Of a stretch of DNA of 64,000 nt, positions 1 to 12,100 are shown one piece after another. Under the pieces are notes generated by a model, which ran no database searches, was not told where the DNA came from, and worked only from the letters and a program-made list of their open reading frames with translations. Source of the stretch: Metaphire vulgaris. Lineage: Eukaryota; Annelida; Clitellata; Crassiclitellata; Megascolecidae. The stretch lies in NCBI GenBank assembly GCA_018105865.1, contig CM030859.1:206001-270000 (forward strand), written 5' to 3'. The first letter of the stretch is position 1, and each line of letters starts with the position of its first letter. The position numbers and the translations under genes are program-made.

Positions 1-128
1 AACAAGTAAGATCGAACGCTATTCCCCGAAATCGTTCATTTTCAGTTTCATTGTCCTTTCTCTTTAAGTATAAAAAAACGAAAATTAATTATTATTATAA
101 ATCTGTTTTCTCTCTCCTTCTCTCCCTC

Positions 129-130
<2 letters not shown>

Positions 131-180
<50 letters not shown>
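131..180. repeat. (CT)n microsatellite
   Basis: A dinucleotide run of about 25 CT units, visible directly. The window has more than ten similar CT/GA tracts on both strands. Confidence 0.95.
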
Positions 181-183
<3 letters not shown>

Positions 184-290
184 CCAGTTATATTCTATTT
201 CTGTGAATCTGGTCATTATTTAATTGCAATAAAGCTATCTTCATATTTACCGGATCCGTTATTTCTTTGTATCTGAATAAGGCTAGAGAC

Positions 291-386
291 AAGGCCTAGG
301 CATAGAGACTAGGCCTAAGGCAAAGGCCTAGGCACAGAGACTAGGCCTAAGGCAAAGGCCTAGGCACAGAGACTAGGCCTAAGGCA
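291..386. repeat. 32-bp minisatellite, 3 copies
   Basis: Three tandem copies of a 32-bp unit starting AAGGCCTAGGCA and ending CTAAGGCA; copies 2 and 3 are identical and copy 1 has one change. The unit is rich in the palindrome AGGCCT. Related AAGGCCTAAGACAAAGG text recurs at about 31431-31480, so this may be a dispersed family. Confidence 0.85.
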
Positions 387-1520
387 AAGGCCTAATGATG
401 GGCCTAAAATTAGGCGCAGCGGCTAAGACCAGAGGCCTAAAGGATGGAGGTAGAGACCGAACCTGTTGCTCTGACTTCCTTTCAGGTCTTTTGCTTAATG
501 TTCTTTAACGGACTGTTTTATGAGAAATTGATGCGTTATTAAACTACAACAAAGGTTCCTCTTTTGCCCTCTAAAGAGAGCATTGCGTTGCCTGAAGCAG
601 ACGATGAAAGCAGAACAACTGCCTTCTGAAGCGCTTCTGTCTTAAGGCGAGAACATTGTAGATTTCATTGGAGCCATTTTGAAATTTTAGGTTTTTTTTC
701 ACCTGAGGCGATCTTTTCTAAGTTCTGTTGGGACTGGTCGTGGGTGGAGCGACACCAGTCGCAAAGAGGACGGCGCGAGTATTTAGAAGAGGGACTGTGG
801 TCAAGTGGGGGCTCAGTCAGCCAAAATATTAGTCAGTTCATGGAGACATTAAAAATGACTCTGTCGACGACTGAGACTCTCTCGGGGCTCTTGACGACGG
901 CGTCCATTCGACCGACGAATGAATCAGGCGCTTTGTTGTCGTTCGATTGACGTCACTGCTTTCAAAATGGGGTTCTTTTGGTGACTCATGTCTTACGAAT
1001 CTCAACAGCAAAACAGTAATGCAACACCTTCGCCCTTTTCTTCCTCTGACCTTTATTTTGAATCAAAGCTATACATGAATATTGGGCGAACGTCGTCTGT
1101 CACTCTCTCGAAAGCGTTTTCAATCTGTTTCGTCTTCGAATCGTCCGAGACGTTCATTGATTACATAAGACACTTATATCAAATGTAATGTAATATCGAC
1201 TGGGAAAACAGTAATCGTACTAACGAAACACTTCTATAGCGCCATTCTAACAATACTTTTCGGATGACATAGAAGTAGTGATGATTATTTTCTCGACAGT
1301 TGAACAGGAAATCGAGATAAATGCAGGTTCTGTCGTTTCCTATGTTTCCTGTTGACTGACTTTGGCTAACTCTTTAATCGCTGTTGAGGAGTCCAGTTGC
1401 GATGTTCAACTAGTAATGCGGATGACTTACTCTCATTTGCCTAAACAACGACCACAGGCGTGTTCAGATGAAAACAGCGGCACTGGGCGGAGAAAGAACT
1501 CTCAGCCCCTAACTATAACC

Positions 1521-1521
<1 letters not shown>

Positions 1522-1590
<69 letters not shown>
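1522..1590. repeat. (CGG)n triplet repeat, about 23 units
   Basis: An uninterrupted GGC/CGG run ending 36 nt before the 3' splice site of the exon that starts at 1627. It sits where branch point and pyrimidine tract are normally expected. Confidence 0.95.
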
Positions 1591-1591
<1 letters not shown>

Positions 1592-1626
1592 TTCTGTTCT
1601 AATCGAAGGGTGTTTGGTGTTTTTAG

Positions 1627-2656
1627 GCGCTGCCTGGATTCCTTCTGTTGACAGATGCTGAGGGAAAATTCCTCTATCTGTCCGACAATGTTATGGAGAT
1701 CCTTGGCCATTCCATGGTTCGTATTTACCCCCGCTTAATTGCTCGTCTGTTGATTCGCATTTTATCTAAATGGTTACGGGATCCAGATGATCCCAGATGA
1801 CCATCTAAGAGGACAATAGAAAGAACCTGCTAATTCCCCAATCGATGTCTTTCTGAGTGAGAGTGAAGGCCCAATCGGCCATGGCTAGACTCTTCGCTGT
1901 CTCTGCCTCTGCCTCTGTCTGTCTAGCTAAGAGTCGTTGTCGATATGCTTAATGCTAATTTCATGCAAATTGCATCCGTTTAGTTCTACTTGATTTCTGC
2001 TTTCGACTGAGACTCACTCTATCATCATCATCATCATCATCATCATAATCACTCCACAACACTGTTCTCCTCTACAGGCCCTCAAGTTCCCGGATGTTGC
2101 CTCTACATCCGTCCACACACAGTTTAGTCAGTGTGTGTGTGTGTGTGTTTGGTATTATGGCGGCCTACTGTGTTTTGTCATTACGACCTATAGGCCCTGT
2201 ATAGAGTAAATAGAATGGGTCTAATTAGACCTGCCTTTGGCCGATTGCTAATGGGTGCTGTATGCAGAAGCAGATCCGGCAAATACACTTGCAGCTATGA
2301 CAAATACCAGATAAGAGCTAATACTGATAATAAGAGATAATCATCATCATCATCAGCAGCAGCAGCAGCAGCAACAGTGGGCCTAATTTCGTTTAGAGGC
2401 CTAAAGACCTAGAGAAGCGTTTTTGCAACTCTTGTTAGAACATTCGAACATTAGCATTGGATCATAATATAGCTATTATTTATTTAAATCATTTCTAAAA
2501 ATAATGAATTTAATACAGTTTATCATCATTTGCATCTACATTATAGTATTGCAAATAGAAGTTAATCGCTCTGATAATTATGAAAGCCTGTTGCATTTGA
2601 TCTGCCATTTCAAAATTCTTCGAAGATCTACTCCATCATAAGACATCTGCTGATCT

Positions 2657-2742
<86 letters not shown>

Positions 2743-3696
2743 CGAACGACTGTCATTGCTTTAAAATTTCGTTTGAAAGAAGAAGAAGAAGTCATCTTCA
2801 AATGACTTTTAAAAGAGATGAATATATAGGCTACGAATTGTTTGCATTCATGAATTCAACGCATACTAAGCTCCGATCAGTGGCTGTTCTAGGGTAGAGC
2901 TGGGATTGCTTCAGCCCCCTCCCCCCAAATTTCACCTTTGGTCCCAGATAAAAGGCCTAATAGTGGACGACCATTTTTGCTCGTGAGTTATTTTCAGGAG
3001 TTGCTTAACGGGGGCGCAATATATGGTGGATGACATTTTTCAGTTTTTTACCAGATGGAAAGCTGGCGGTCATTGAGTTGGGCATAGCCCCCAGTTTTTT
3101 CCCGCCTAGAACCGCCACTGGTTCCGATCGAATAAAATTGACTTCTTTCCACTGCAATGGAGTTGAAATGACAATTAAAATATGATTCAATGTAAAGGTG
3201 GATTTTGTGACTCAATCGGATTCGGCGCTTCACCTGTTCGACGACAAAGGACAAACAATTCTCACGGAACTTCTGTCTGGTGTCCATGGCAACGGAGACG
3301 GCACTGTCTCAGCCAGTCCTTCTTCCAGTGAGTTCTTGACAGACGAAGTGACGTTCACCTGTATGCTGGGTCTGTCTAGGAATGCCCGTCGTCACCCAGG
3401 GCTCGACAGACAAAAGGTAGGCAACACCTGCCCCCGCATTTACGTTTCAAAATATAAACCAACGGATGTCTTCAACTGTCAGTTTGCGTCTGCCCACAAT
3501 TTAAAGAGATACATTTTGAGGATGCGAGTTGTTTTCGAGGAGAGGACTGCCCTCTAGTGTTCCCCTTTTGAATTCTCTTCGCTTAGGTTGCGCGGTGATG
3601 TCCGTTTCTAGAAAACTCCGTCCATGAGATTCTCTTTCTGAGTTAATTGAATCCGATTATTTTGACTCACACTTCATCTTAAACCGGATTTTGTCC

Positions 3697-3783
<87 letters not shown>

Positions 3784-6255
3784 TTCTATTCGGCGATGTC
3801 AGCGCAGACGTAGGCCTAGGTCAACGGCTGTCAATAACGAAACCAAACGTCTCTGAAATATATCATCCGACACTTTGAAAAATCTGAAAACGTCTATAGT
3901 GCTATAATCAATTACTGTTTGTGTGTGTGTGTGTGTGTAATTAAGATCATATGAACGAAATATGATTATAGAATTAGACAACTGCTCTTAGGCCAATAGC
4001 ATTTCAGGCTCTGTGTTCTGCTTCAGGCGATGAAAGTGAAGGCGAGGCTGTTAAAGCCGACCAGCTACCTGCCCGACTCGGGTCCTGTGCTTGCCGCCTT
4101 CTGTCTGCCCTGTTCTCCTGTGTTTCCTGCCGGAGGAGACCGAGCACCTGGCTTCAGTACAATGATCTGTCAATCAGGACACTCGGCTGACATGAAATTC
4201 ATCAAAATAGATTCAAAGTAAGAAGAACCCACAGAATATTCGGAAGAAAATACGTCCTCAGAATTCATTATTTCAAAAATCGTTTAAGTTGAACAGATTC
4301 CGTAAAAAATTTTCCATTGCTCCGAAGAATAGAATCTATTTGGGATTCAGATAGATAGTCGTATGCTTAATAGTGCTGTAGAATAGACTCCGTTGACTGC
4401 TGTTATTATTGGCTGTTTGTTCAAATTCAACCTATAATTATGTCTGTTAATCTTAAGTCTTGAATGGCATCTTGGATACAACATCGTTGAGCTGAGGCAG
4501 AGGTCGTGGTACGATTTCCTTCATCCAGATCACGAATCAGAATTCGCAGAGAAACATCTCCAGTGTAAGTTTCAGGTTTAAAAAATCAATTCCAAGACAC
4601 AATCTCCAGGGGCGTAGCCAGGAATTTGATTTGGGAGGGCATAAATGTTTGGGGGGGGGGTATAAACCTTAACTATAAACCATATAAACTACATATAACC
4701 ACATATAACCACATGTAAATCACAAAAAAACTTTAAGGTAAACTGATTTTTTTGTGGGGGGGTATATATACCGATATACGCCCCGTCGCTACGCCCCTGA
4801 CAATCTCTTTATAGTTTTACTTAGATTTTTCATCCGTCAAAGGACAATAGATGATCACGTGAAGAGGCGTCGTCGTCCTCGATTATCGCTCATTTCCGGT
4901 CGAATGAAAGCAGCCGTCGAATGCGTTTGATCGTTATTCTGTTGATTATAATTCTTTTCTTCGTTTCAGTGATTTCCAGCAACACCAGTTTCACTGCGTC
5001 TCTATTCGCTCGTCTTCAGACGAAATTCGGTCACTTTGTCTGGATGCATTTGCTGATGAGAGTCAAGCAGAGTGACGACGACTTCTCCGACCAATCAGAG
5101 ATCACCTGCGTTGGTCACGTGCTCGACGAAGAGGAAGTTGCATTCATGAAAGAACGGGAACAACAGGAGACAGAGTACGGCCATTTCTTCGCCTCTTTCG
5201 ACAATCCTCAGAGCTCCTGCTGTTCTCTCTTTCCGTTTTCGATGGACGAGGGACTGATGGCTCCGCCGCCCAATTACTTGGCCTCGGCAGCTGATCCATG
5301 GACGAATGGAAAGGAAAAGAAGGCGTTTAAACGCCGGGCGATCAGCAGAGAGGACAGAAGACCGAGAAAAACGCAGCTGCTGGAAATAGACGAAGAGGAA
5401 GACACCGTCGTTTCTACCACAATCACCACCACCACCGCCGCCGATTCCACCACCTACCTGGACTTCGATCAGTTTGGCAAACAGGAAGCGTTTTCCATTG
5501 GACCTGCTTTTCCAGATTTCTACCAGAGAGATTTCGAACTGAAATCGGAGGCGTGCTTTCTACCTTCCGCTGTCAGTCCTCTGTCAATCCTCTCGGAATC
5601 GTTGCCTAGCAACAGTCCAAGAACCTTCTCAGAAGACGAAAACTCTTTCTTTGCAGTGAATTCTATTCCATCCAAGACTCCTACTTCCCTCCTTCTCCCC
5701 TTCCCATTCCCCTCCTCCTCCTCCTCCTCCTCCTCCTCCTCCTCCTCCTCCTCCTCCTCCTCCTCCTCCTCCTCCTCCTCCAAGAGCCTCAATGATGCCG
5801 ACGCCCTTCTGCTGCCCTCCCCCACTCAAGAGGTACCCAGTGAACTACCGGAACTGGATTTGGCAGATCTCAACGCCTACCTACAGACCGTCGAATATGG
5901 AAAGAAACAGGATGCAGGAGGACTGGCCTTCTGCACGCCGTCCTATGCTGAGCGCAGCTGGCAGCAGCAGCAGCAGTCGAATGGTTTCGGGTGCGGCGGA
6001 GGAGAAGAAGAAGCGGGGGCGAAGGGAGGGAGGAGACAGGGTGTGAGGTGTGAAGAAGAGGCCTTCATGGTCGCTTCTTCGTCTCACTTCTCTGAATCCG
6101 CTTTTCTCGAACGCCTGATCGAAAGTCCTCAGTTCACACAACTCATTGGACTGATGGCCGGAGGAGGAGGAGGAGCAGGAGCAGGGACAGGGTCTCAGAG
6201 GAGAACCGGTCCTCTTTTCCTGGAACACGGACTCTGCCATCCGATGGCTAACTGA
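1627..6255 (+). CDS. NPAS4: NPAS4/dysfusion-type PAS transcription factor (3' part)
   Basis: Nuclear bHLH-PAS activator; vertebrate NPAS4 is an activity-dependent factor and insect dysfusion acts in tracheal fusion. Exons: 1627-1716, 3198-3416, 4027-4217, 4458-4564, 4970-6255. The joins keep one frame (phases 0, 0, 2, 1) and give 630 codons plus TGA. PAS-A starts in exon 1 ([20 protein letters not shown], close to human NPAS4 [20 protein letters not shown]) and runs on as [20 protein letters not shown] includes [33 protein letters not shown] and [20 protein letters not shown]. The last exon encodes about 390 further residues: acidic, Ser/Pro-rich, with a pure Ser tract of about 23 residues and Gly and Gln runs, as expected for a transactivation region. 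The bHLH exons are missing upstream. Two hAT-type MITEs lie in its introns. Orthology to NPAS4 over other PAS families rests on the motif matches. Confidence 0.9.
2660..2739. repeat. (CT)n microsatellite
   Basis: About 40 CT units inside the first visible intron of the NPAS4-like gene. Confidence 0.95.
2878..3120. mobile_element. hAT-type MITE, family 1
   Basis: 243 bp with terminal inverted repeats: left CAGTGGCTGTTCTAGG, right reads CAGTGGCGGTTCTAGG when reversed. Flanks GCTCCGAT (2870-2877) and GTTCCGAT (3121-3128) match at 7 of 8 bases, the 8-bp duplication size of hAT elements. It codes for nothing and ends 77 bp before an NPAS4-like exon. Its right half is clearly related to the copy at 51843-52006. 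Confidence 0.8.
3704..3784. repeat. (CT)n followed by (GT)n
   Basis: Compound microsatellite in the second visible NPAS4-like intron. Confidence 0.95.
4607..4799. mobile_element. hAT-type MITE, 193 bp, perfect 8-bp duplication
   Basis: Starts CAGGGGCGTAGCC and ends GCTACGCCCCTG, giving a 12-base inverted terminus. Both sides carry ACAATCTC (4599-4606 and 4800-4807), a perfect 8-bp target duplication. The interior has G and T runs and no coding. It sits in the intron between NPAS4-like exons 4458-4564 and 4970-6255. Confidence 0.88.
5712..5780 (+). repeat. (TCC)n run encoding polyserine
   Basis: About 23 TCC codons in frame inside the last NPAS4-like exon. The same codon is used throughout, so the run is a recent slippage product and is probably length-polymorphic. 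Confidence 0.95.
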
Positions 6256-6509
6256 CACTTTGTAAGTTCATCTCTCATCTATGCTTCTTCAATATCAGAG
6301 TAATTTCTTCAACAGCTGCAATTACTCATCACTCCAATGAATAAGCAAGAAAGCGCCGAAGGAGTGCATTTTTTATTAACCCCTTAACTGGAGATCCCAG
6401 ATATATCCGTCCATTTTACATTGAGTTACAGTTAAATACACGGTTAAGGGGTTAAGTAAAATGGTCGATTTGTAATTATTGACTAATTAGCACAGTAGAA
6501 TGGTGAGAT

Positions 6510-6515
6510 AATAAA
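6510..6515 (+). terminator. Candidate poly(A) signal AATAAA
   Basis: Canonical hexamer about 255 nt after the NPAS4-like stop codon, in an AT-rich 3' flank. It would define a short 3' UTR if the gene ends with the 4970-6255 exon. Confidence 0.5.
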
Positions 6516-6646
6516 GAGAAAGAAGCAGTTGTACCGCAGGATGACTGATAAACTAAGTGTGCTATAATCTGAAGGGAGTATTAGGCCTATATATTATATT
6601 AAGCGAAGAGTCTATAGCTGTTGTGTTCTGTTGTATTTGTGATCAG

Positions 6647-6706
6647 GTCCAAGTGGACAAACTTCTTCGTCTGTTCGAACCGAGAGACTTAGCAACCAGT
6701 ATATGA
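6647..6706 (+). other. Possible extra 3' exon of the NPAS4-like gene
   Basis: A good acceptor (pyrimidine-rich, GATCAG) precedes an open stretch VQVDKLLRLFEPRDLATSI followed by TGA. A donor GTAAGT begins at 6262, only 7 nt after the main stop codon. An intron 6262-6646 would join this stretch in the same frame behind the stop. It may simply be a 3' UTR exon. Confidence 0.3.
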
Positions 6707-7067
6707 CATATTGTCATTTGGAGCGACTTCAATTGTGACTCACGGCGGTACATGCGCCATTCGTTCTCCGCTCTGTTTATCTGTTGGCAGCCATTATTGT
6801 CCATTATTGTTGTTGTACAGTTTTCTGCAGAATTGTGTTTTGTTAATTGACGGCAGTTCGATCGAAGGCATTCCCGGGCGTTTTCTCGTTTGTTTCAGCT
6901 GAGATCAGCAGCATTTGTACTCGGCGCTCACTTGTCCCCCCATGACTCTGTGCTATCTGCATCTCCTCGGTCTCTCTGCAAAGAGTTGCTAACGAATCCT
7001 AGAAATTAAATGATTTTATTACATCGTTGTAAGCGGCTGTAGGCCTACACTGGAATGACCATAGGGA

Positions 7068-7255
7068 CAGTGGCGGCTCTAGGATTTGGCAAGTGGGGGG
7101 GCCGTTGGGGTGGCAACTTCTAATCATGGGGGGGGCAACCATTTGTTGTTTAATGTATGTAGCATTAAGTACAGGGTCCCAACAGGGGGGCCACTGGGGG
7201 TAGGCATTCAATAGGGGGGCACGGGCCCCCTGGCCCCCCGGTGGAGCCGCCACTG
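7068..7255. mobile_element. hAT-type MITE, 188 bp, perfect 8-bp duplication
   Basis: Inverted termini CAGTGGCGGCTC on both ends and a perfect 8-bp direct repeat CATAGGGA at 7060-7067 and 7256-7263. The interior is G-rich and non-coding. Confidence 0.88.
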
Positions 7256-7734
7256 CATAGGGACGCAAAGAGTTGCAAGGGAAATGAATTCTCGAGGTAG
7301 AGGAGAGGCGCTCTGTCCCTGCTTCGTATTGTAACCTCTTCTGGTAAGTGGTTTGAAGCAGTTGTTTTCAGGTCAATGACCGATTTGCATATCATTATTA
7401 TTATTATAACGTTGCATTGAAAGCTCTTAGCCGTTGTGTTTGTTGGTGCGCTGTTTCTTCCATTTATTCCAGACCTGTGTCTTATTAGAGAACTCGATCG
7501 CAGCAATAAAAGCGACTTCTATAGCGCCGTTATTTGATGCAGCGGGCGTCAGTCGATGGGTGCTATGACTTCCAATGTGCACAGAGGCATTTCTGATATT
7601 TGGTATTTTTATCAATTATTATAAATTCATTAGAAATTGTGTATAATGGACATAATAATCGAAAAGCATTTGACTAGACGCATTTTCTCCTTTACTACCT
7701 AATACTTGATGGTTAACATATTAACATTGGCGTA

Positions 7735-7990
7735 GCCACGGGGGGGGGACCAGACCCCCTATTCGGATCGGGACCGGTCGTATGATTCATTGAAAACCGG
7801 TGAGTAGTTGAGGTGGGGGTGGGGGTGGGGGTGGGGTAAGGGTTGTAGTAGTATTCGATCGAAGAGAATGCACCAGGAACTAGACTTCGAAGTGTTTAAA
7901 AAACTTTAAGACAACGACCTTTTTTGCTCTCAAGACTTTTGGCCGAAAAATTTCAAAGTGCCCCCATTCAGGAATCCTGGCTACACCACT
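7735..7990. mobile_element. Probable decayed hAT-like MITE
   Basis: Left end CATTGGCGTAGCCACGG and right end GGCTACACCACTCAG are imperfect inverted copies of the same motif class as the intact MITEs, with a G-run interior. I see no matching target duplication, so the boundaries are uncertain. Confidence 0.4.
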
Positions 7991-8526
7991 CAGCTCCTCT
8001 CCTCATATATAGCGCCGCTTGAGTTTCTTTTCTTACGGTTGTTGGTCAAAAGATGTTCACAAATTAATTGAAAAAATTCAGATCAGAACGAGTTTCGATG
8101 TCCCATCTCATTCAGTTAACTTCCATGAAGTTTAAACTCGTTTGGATTCTAATGTCTACAAAGAGACAATTCTGATGTTGAATTGACCCGATATAAACTG
8201 ACTATTATGTTAGATGCTGTATTCGACTTTGTGCCTTAACCTGTTTCTATTAAGACTATTTTGCCTGCTGTTATGTTTGCATGAAGTGTCTTATTAGGAG
8301 ACGAAAGGTGTCTCCAATGGCTTTCAGGCTGTTTGTTGTTGTCTCTCATAGAGACTGATAATGTTACAGTTAAGATAATTAATTATTGTACAGACAATTG
8401 GATTTTAAATGGTTTAGAACTATTTCTTCTGTGCTGAACATAGAATAACAATTGATATTTTGTTCATTTCTTTTATCTTTCAAATTGGCTTCTATAACGA
8501 CACATTCCAGCAAAGGGCCACTCTCT

Positions 8527-8674
8527 GGGCCCCTGTGGGTCCATGGGCCCTCTGTGGCTCTTTGGGCCCCTGTGGGTCCCTGGGTTCTCTGTGGCTCTCT
8601 GGGCCCCTGTGGGTCCCTGGGCCCTCTGTGGCTCTCTGGGTCCCTGTGGATCCCTGGGCCCTCTGTGGCTCGCT
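8527..8674. repeat. 37-bp minisatellite, 4 copies
   Basis: Four tandem copies of a G/C/T-rich unit beginning GGGCCCCTGTGGGTCC. Because 37 is not a multiple of three, all frames stay open and mimic collagen-like peptides; this is not coding. Text just after it (ATCCCACTTATGCTCATTCTAG) recurs in similar form at 17292-17321 on the other side of the satellite. Confidence 0.85.
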
Positions 8675-8759
8675 CGTCATCCCACTTATGCTCATTCTAG
8701 AGCGACTTTTAATTTGTTTCTCGATGTTAAGATTATATTGATAATTTAATATAGGAGGC

Positions 8760-8955
8760 AGTGGCGCAGTCACGTGGTTGTTTCGGGTTGTTTAAACAAC
8801 CCCATTAAAATATGGCAAACACAATTAATGCAAATCCGTTGACTTCTTGTTGAAGGAAAGGCGTAGTGGGGGTCGGCCGCCGCGGCCCACGCTGGTGTTC
8901 AGTTGCATAGTGCCTCCAGTTAACAACCCCAGTTTGCATAAGCTGGATACGCCAA
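8760..8955. mobile_element. Possible decayed hAT-like MITE beside the satellite
   Basis: The left end CAGTGGCGCAG and a right end GATACGCCAATG are weak inverted counterparts. No target duplication was found. Listed because the position and length (about 196 bp) match the intact MITEs. Confidence 0.3.
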
Positions 8956-8979
8956 TGATAATGATTCCTTTGCACAAGA

Positions 8980-9194
8980 GATTTTGGTCGTATTCGCCTC
9001 CAATTTGTCGATTTTTCTACTAAAACGATTTCAGGCCTTTCCCTATTAGAGAGAGGCGTAGCAGCTACATGGACAACCTGGCCAAATGCCAAGGGCCCCC
9101 GACTCCTCGAGCGTATTGCTACGACAGTGCGTGCAGAAGAGGGCGCGTGGGGCGGTGGCCATGGGCGCAAACCAGAAAAACCTGAATAAAAACA
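8980..9194. repeat. Degenerate left edge of the satellite array
   Basis: The segment around 8980-9035 (ATTTTGG, then GTCGATTTTTCTACTAAAAC) matches the monomer section with ATTTTGGGCAGATTCC and GTCGATTTTTCTATTAAAAC. The text then diverges until the first clear monomer start at 9195. Confidence 0.6.
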
Positions 9195-12100
9195 TTAGCA
9201 ATAAATCGAAGGCCCCCCACAGATATCATAAATCTAACTGCAGGTCCCTAATAGGCATCGAATGAGCTACAAATGGTGTGAGTTTCAGGAGAATCGGAGG
9301 ACATAAAATTTTTACGACGAAAAAAACCCTGGACTAACCATCACGAAATTTTGAGAAATTTGACGAAAAATTCATGTCCGAAATTCGCTCATATATCGCA
9401 TTAGAATTGTAGGGGGCTTCCTTCCTATGCCTTAGCACCAGAAATTTTGGGCAGATTCCTCTGGAAAATGTCGATTTTTCTATTAAAACCTATACGCATA
9501 TTAGCCTTACTTCGATGACAGAAACTCGACAACAGTTAGCAATAAATCGAAGGCCCCCACATATATCAGAAATCTAACTGCAGATCCATCAAAGGCATCG
9601 AATGAGCTACAAATGGTGTGAGTTTCAGGAGAATCGGAGGACATAAAATTTTTACGACGAAAAAAACCCTGGACTAACTATCACGAAATTTTGAGAAATT
9701 TGACGAAAAATTCATGTCCGAAATTCGCTCATATATCGCATTAGAATTGTAGGGGGCTTCCTTCTGATGCCTTAGCACCAGAAATTTTGGGCAGATTCCT
9801 CTGGAAAATGTCGATTTTTCTATTAAAACCTATACGCATATTAGCCTTACTTCGATGACAGAAACTCGACAAAAGTTAGCAATAAATCGAAGGCCCCCCA
9901 CAGATATCAGAAATCTAACTGCAGGTCCCTAATAGGCATCGAATGAGCTACAAATGGTGTGAGTTTCAGGAGAATCGGAGGACATAAAATTTTTACGACG
10001 AAAAAAACCCTGGACTAACCATCACGAAATTTTGAGAAATTTGACGAAAAATTCATGTCCGAAATTCGCTCATATATCGCATTAGAATTGTAGGGGGCCT
10101 CCTACTGATGCCTTAGCACCAGAAATTTTGGGCAGATTCCTCTGGAAAATGTCGATTTTTCTATTAAAACCTATACGCATATTAGCCTTACTTCGATGAC
10201 AGAAACTCGACAACAGTTAGCAATAAATCGAAGGCCCCCACATATATCAGAAATCTAACTGCAGATCCATCAAAGGCATCGAATGAGCTACAAATGGTGT
10301 GAGTTTCAGGAGAATCGGAGGACATAAAATTTTTACGACGAAAAAAACCCTGGACATCACGAAATTTTGAGAAATTTGACGAAAAATTCATGTCCGAAAT
10401 TCGCTCATATATCGCATTAGAATTGTAGGGGGCTTCCTTCCTATGCCTTAGCACCAGAAATTTTGGGCAGATTCCTCTGGAAAATGTCGATTTTTCTATT
10501 AAAACCTATACGCATATTAGCCTTACTTCGATGACAGAAACTCGACAAAAGTTAGCAATAAATCGAAGGCCCCCCACAGATATCAGAAATCTAACTGCAG
10601 GTCCCTAATAGGCATCGAATGAGCTACAAATGGTGTGAGTTTCAGGAGAATCGGAGGACATAAAATTTTTACGACGAAAAAAACCCTGGACTAACCATCA
10701 CGAAATTTTGAGAAATTTGACGAAAAATTCATGTCCGAAATTCGCTCATATATCGCATTAGAATTGTAGGGGGCTTCCTTCCTATGCCTTAGCACCAGAA
10801 ATTTTGGGCAGATTCCTCTGGAAAATGTCGATTTTTCTATTAAAACCTATACGCATATTAGCCTTACTTCGATGACAGAAACTCGACAACAGTTAGCAAT
10901 AAATCGAAGGCCCCCACATATATCAGAAATCTAACTGCAGATCCATCAAAGGCATCGAATGAGCTACAAATGGTGTGAGTTTCAGGAGAATCGGAGGACA
11001 TAAAATTTTTACGACGAAAAAAACCCTGGACTAACTATCACGAAATTTTGAGAAATTTGACGAAAAATTCATGTCCGAAATTCGCTCATATATCGCATTA
11101 GAATTGTAGGGGCTTCCTTCTGATGCCTTAGCACCAGAAATTTTGGGCAGATTCCTCTGGAAAATGTCGATTTTTCTATTAAAACCTATACGCATATTAG
11201 CCTTACTTCGATGACAGAAACTCGACAAAAGTTAGCAATAAATCGAAGGCCCCCCACAGATATCAGAAATCTAACTGCAGGTCCCTAATAGGCATCGAAT
11301 GAGCTACAAATGGTGTGAGTTTCAGGAGAATCGGAGGACATAAAATTTTTACGACGAAAAAACCCTGGACTAACCATCACGAAATTTTGAGAAATTTGAC
11401 GAAAAATTCATGTCCGAAATTCGCTCATATATCGCATTAGAATTGTAGGGGGCCTCCTACTGATGCCTTAGCACCAGAAATTTTGGGCAGATTCCTCTGG
11501 AAAATGTCGATTTTTCTATTAAAACCTATACGCATATTAGCCTTACTTCGATGACAGAAACTCGACAACAGTTAGCAATAAATCGAAGGCCCCCACATAT
11601 ATCAGAAATCTAACTGCAGATCCATCAAAGGCATCGAATGAGCTACAAATGGTGTGAGTTTCAGGAGAATCGGAGGACATAAAATTTTACGACGAAAAAA
11701 AACCTGGACTAACTATCACGAAATTTTGAGAAATTTGACGAAAAATTCATGTCCGAAATTCGCTCATATATCGCATTAGAATTGTAGGGGGCTTCCTTCT
11801 GATGCCTTAGCACCAGAAATTTTGGGCAGATTCCTCTGGAAAATGTCGATTTTTCTATTAAAACCTATACGCATATTAGCCTTACTTCGATGACAGAAAC
11901 TCGACAAAAGTTAGCAATAAATCGAAGGCCCCCCACAGATATCAGAAATCTAACTGCAGGTCCCTAATAGGCATCGAATGAGCTACAAATGGTGTGAGTT
12001 TCAGGAGAATCGGAGGACATAAAATTTTTACGACGAAAAAAACCCTGGACTAACCATCACGAAATTTTGAGAAATTTGACGAAAAATTCATGTCCGAAAT

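Larger units (their letters stand above)
1..1626. other. Intron of the NPAS4-like gene, no exon recognised
   Basis: I find no bHLH-coding exon here, although a complete NPAS4 protein needs one upstream of the PAS domain. The first bases read AACAA then GTAAGA, which could be the end of an upstream exon, but five bases cannot prove it. The stretch holds a CT microsatellite (131-180), a 32-bp minisatellite (291-386) and a CGG triplet run (1522-1590). Confidence 0.5.
6707..8526. other. Intergenic stretch, no gene seen
   Basis: Apart from the MITE at 7068-7255 and the decayed one at 7735-7990, I recognise no exon, RNA gene or other element here. Confidence 0.5.

Noticed and set aside
1513..1710. 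Polyproline/polyalanine frames over the CGG repeat
   Set aside because: Triplet slippage artefact; the real exon begins after the repeat at 1627 in the NPAS4-like frame.
5520..5829. Minus-strand polyglutamate and polyglycine frames
   Set aside because: Complement of the polyserine-coding TCC run in the NPAS4-like last exon.
8452..8773. Overlapping open frames on both strands with collagen-like or Trp/Leu/Gly repeats
   Set aside because: They follow from the 37-bp minisatellite, whose length is not a multiple of three and keeps all frames open.
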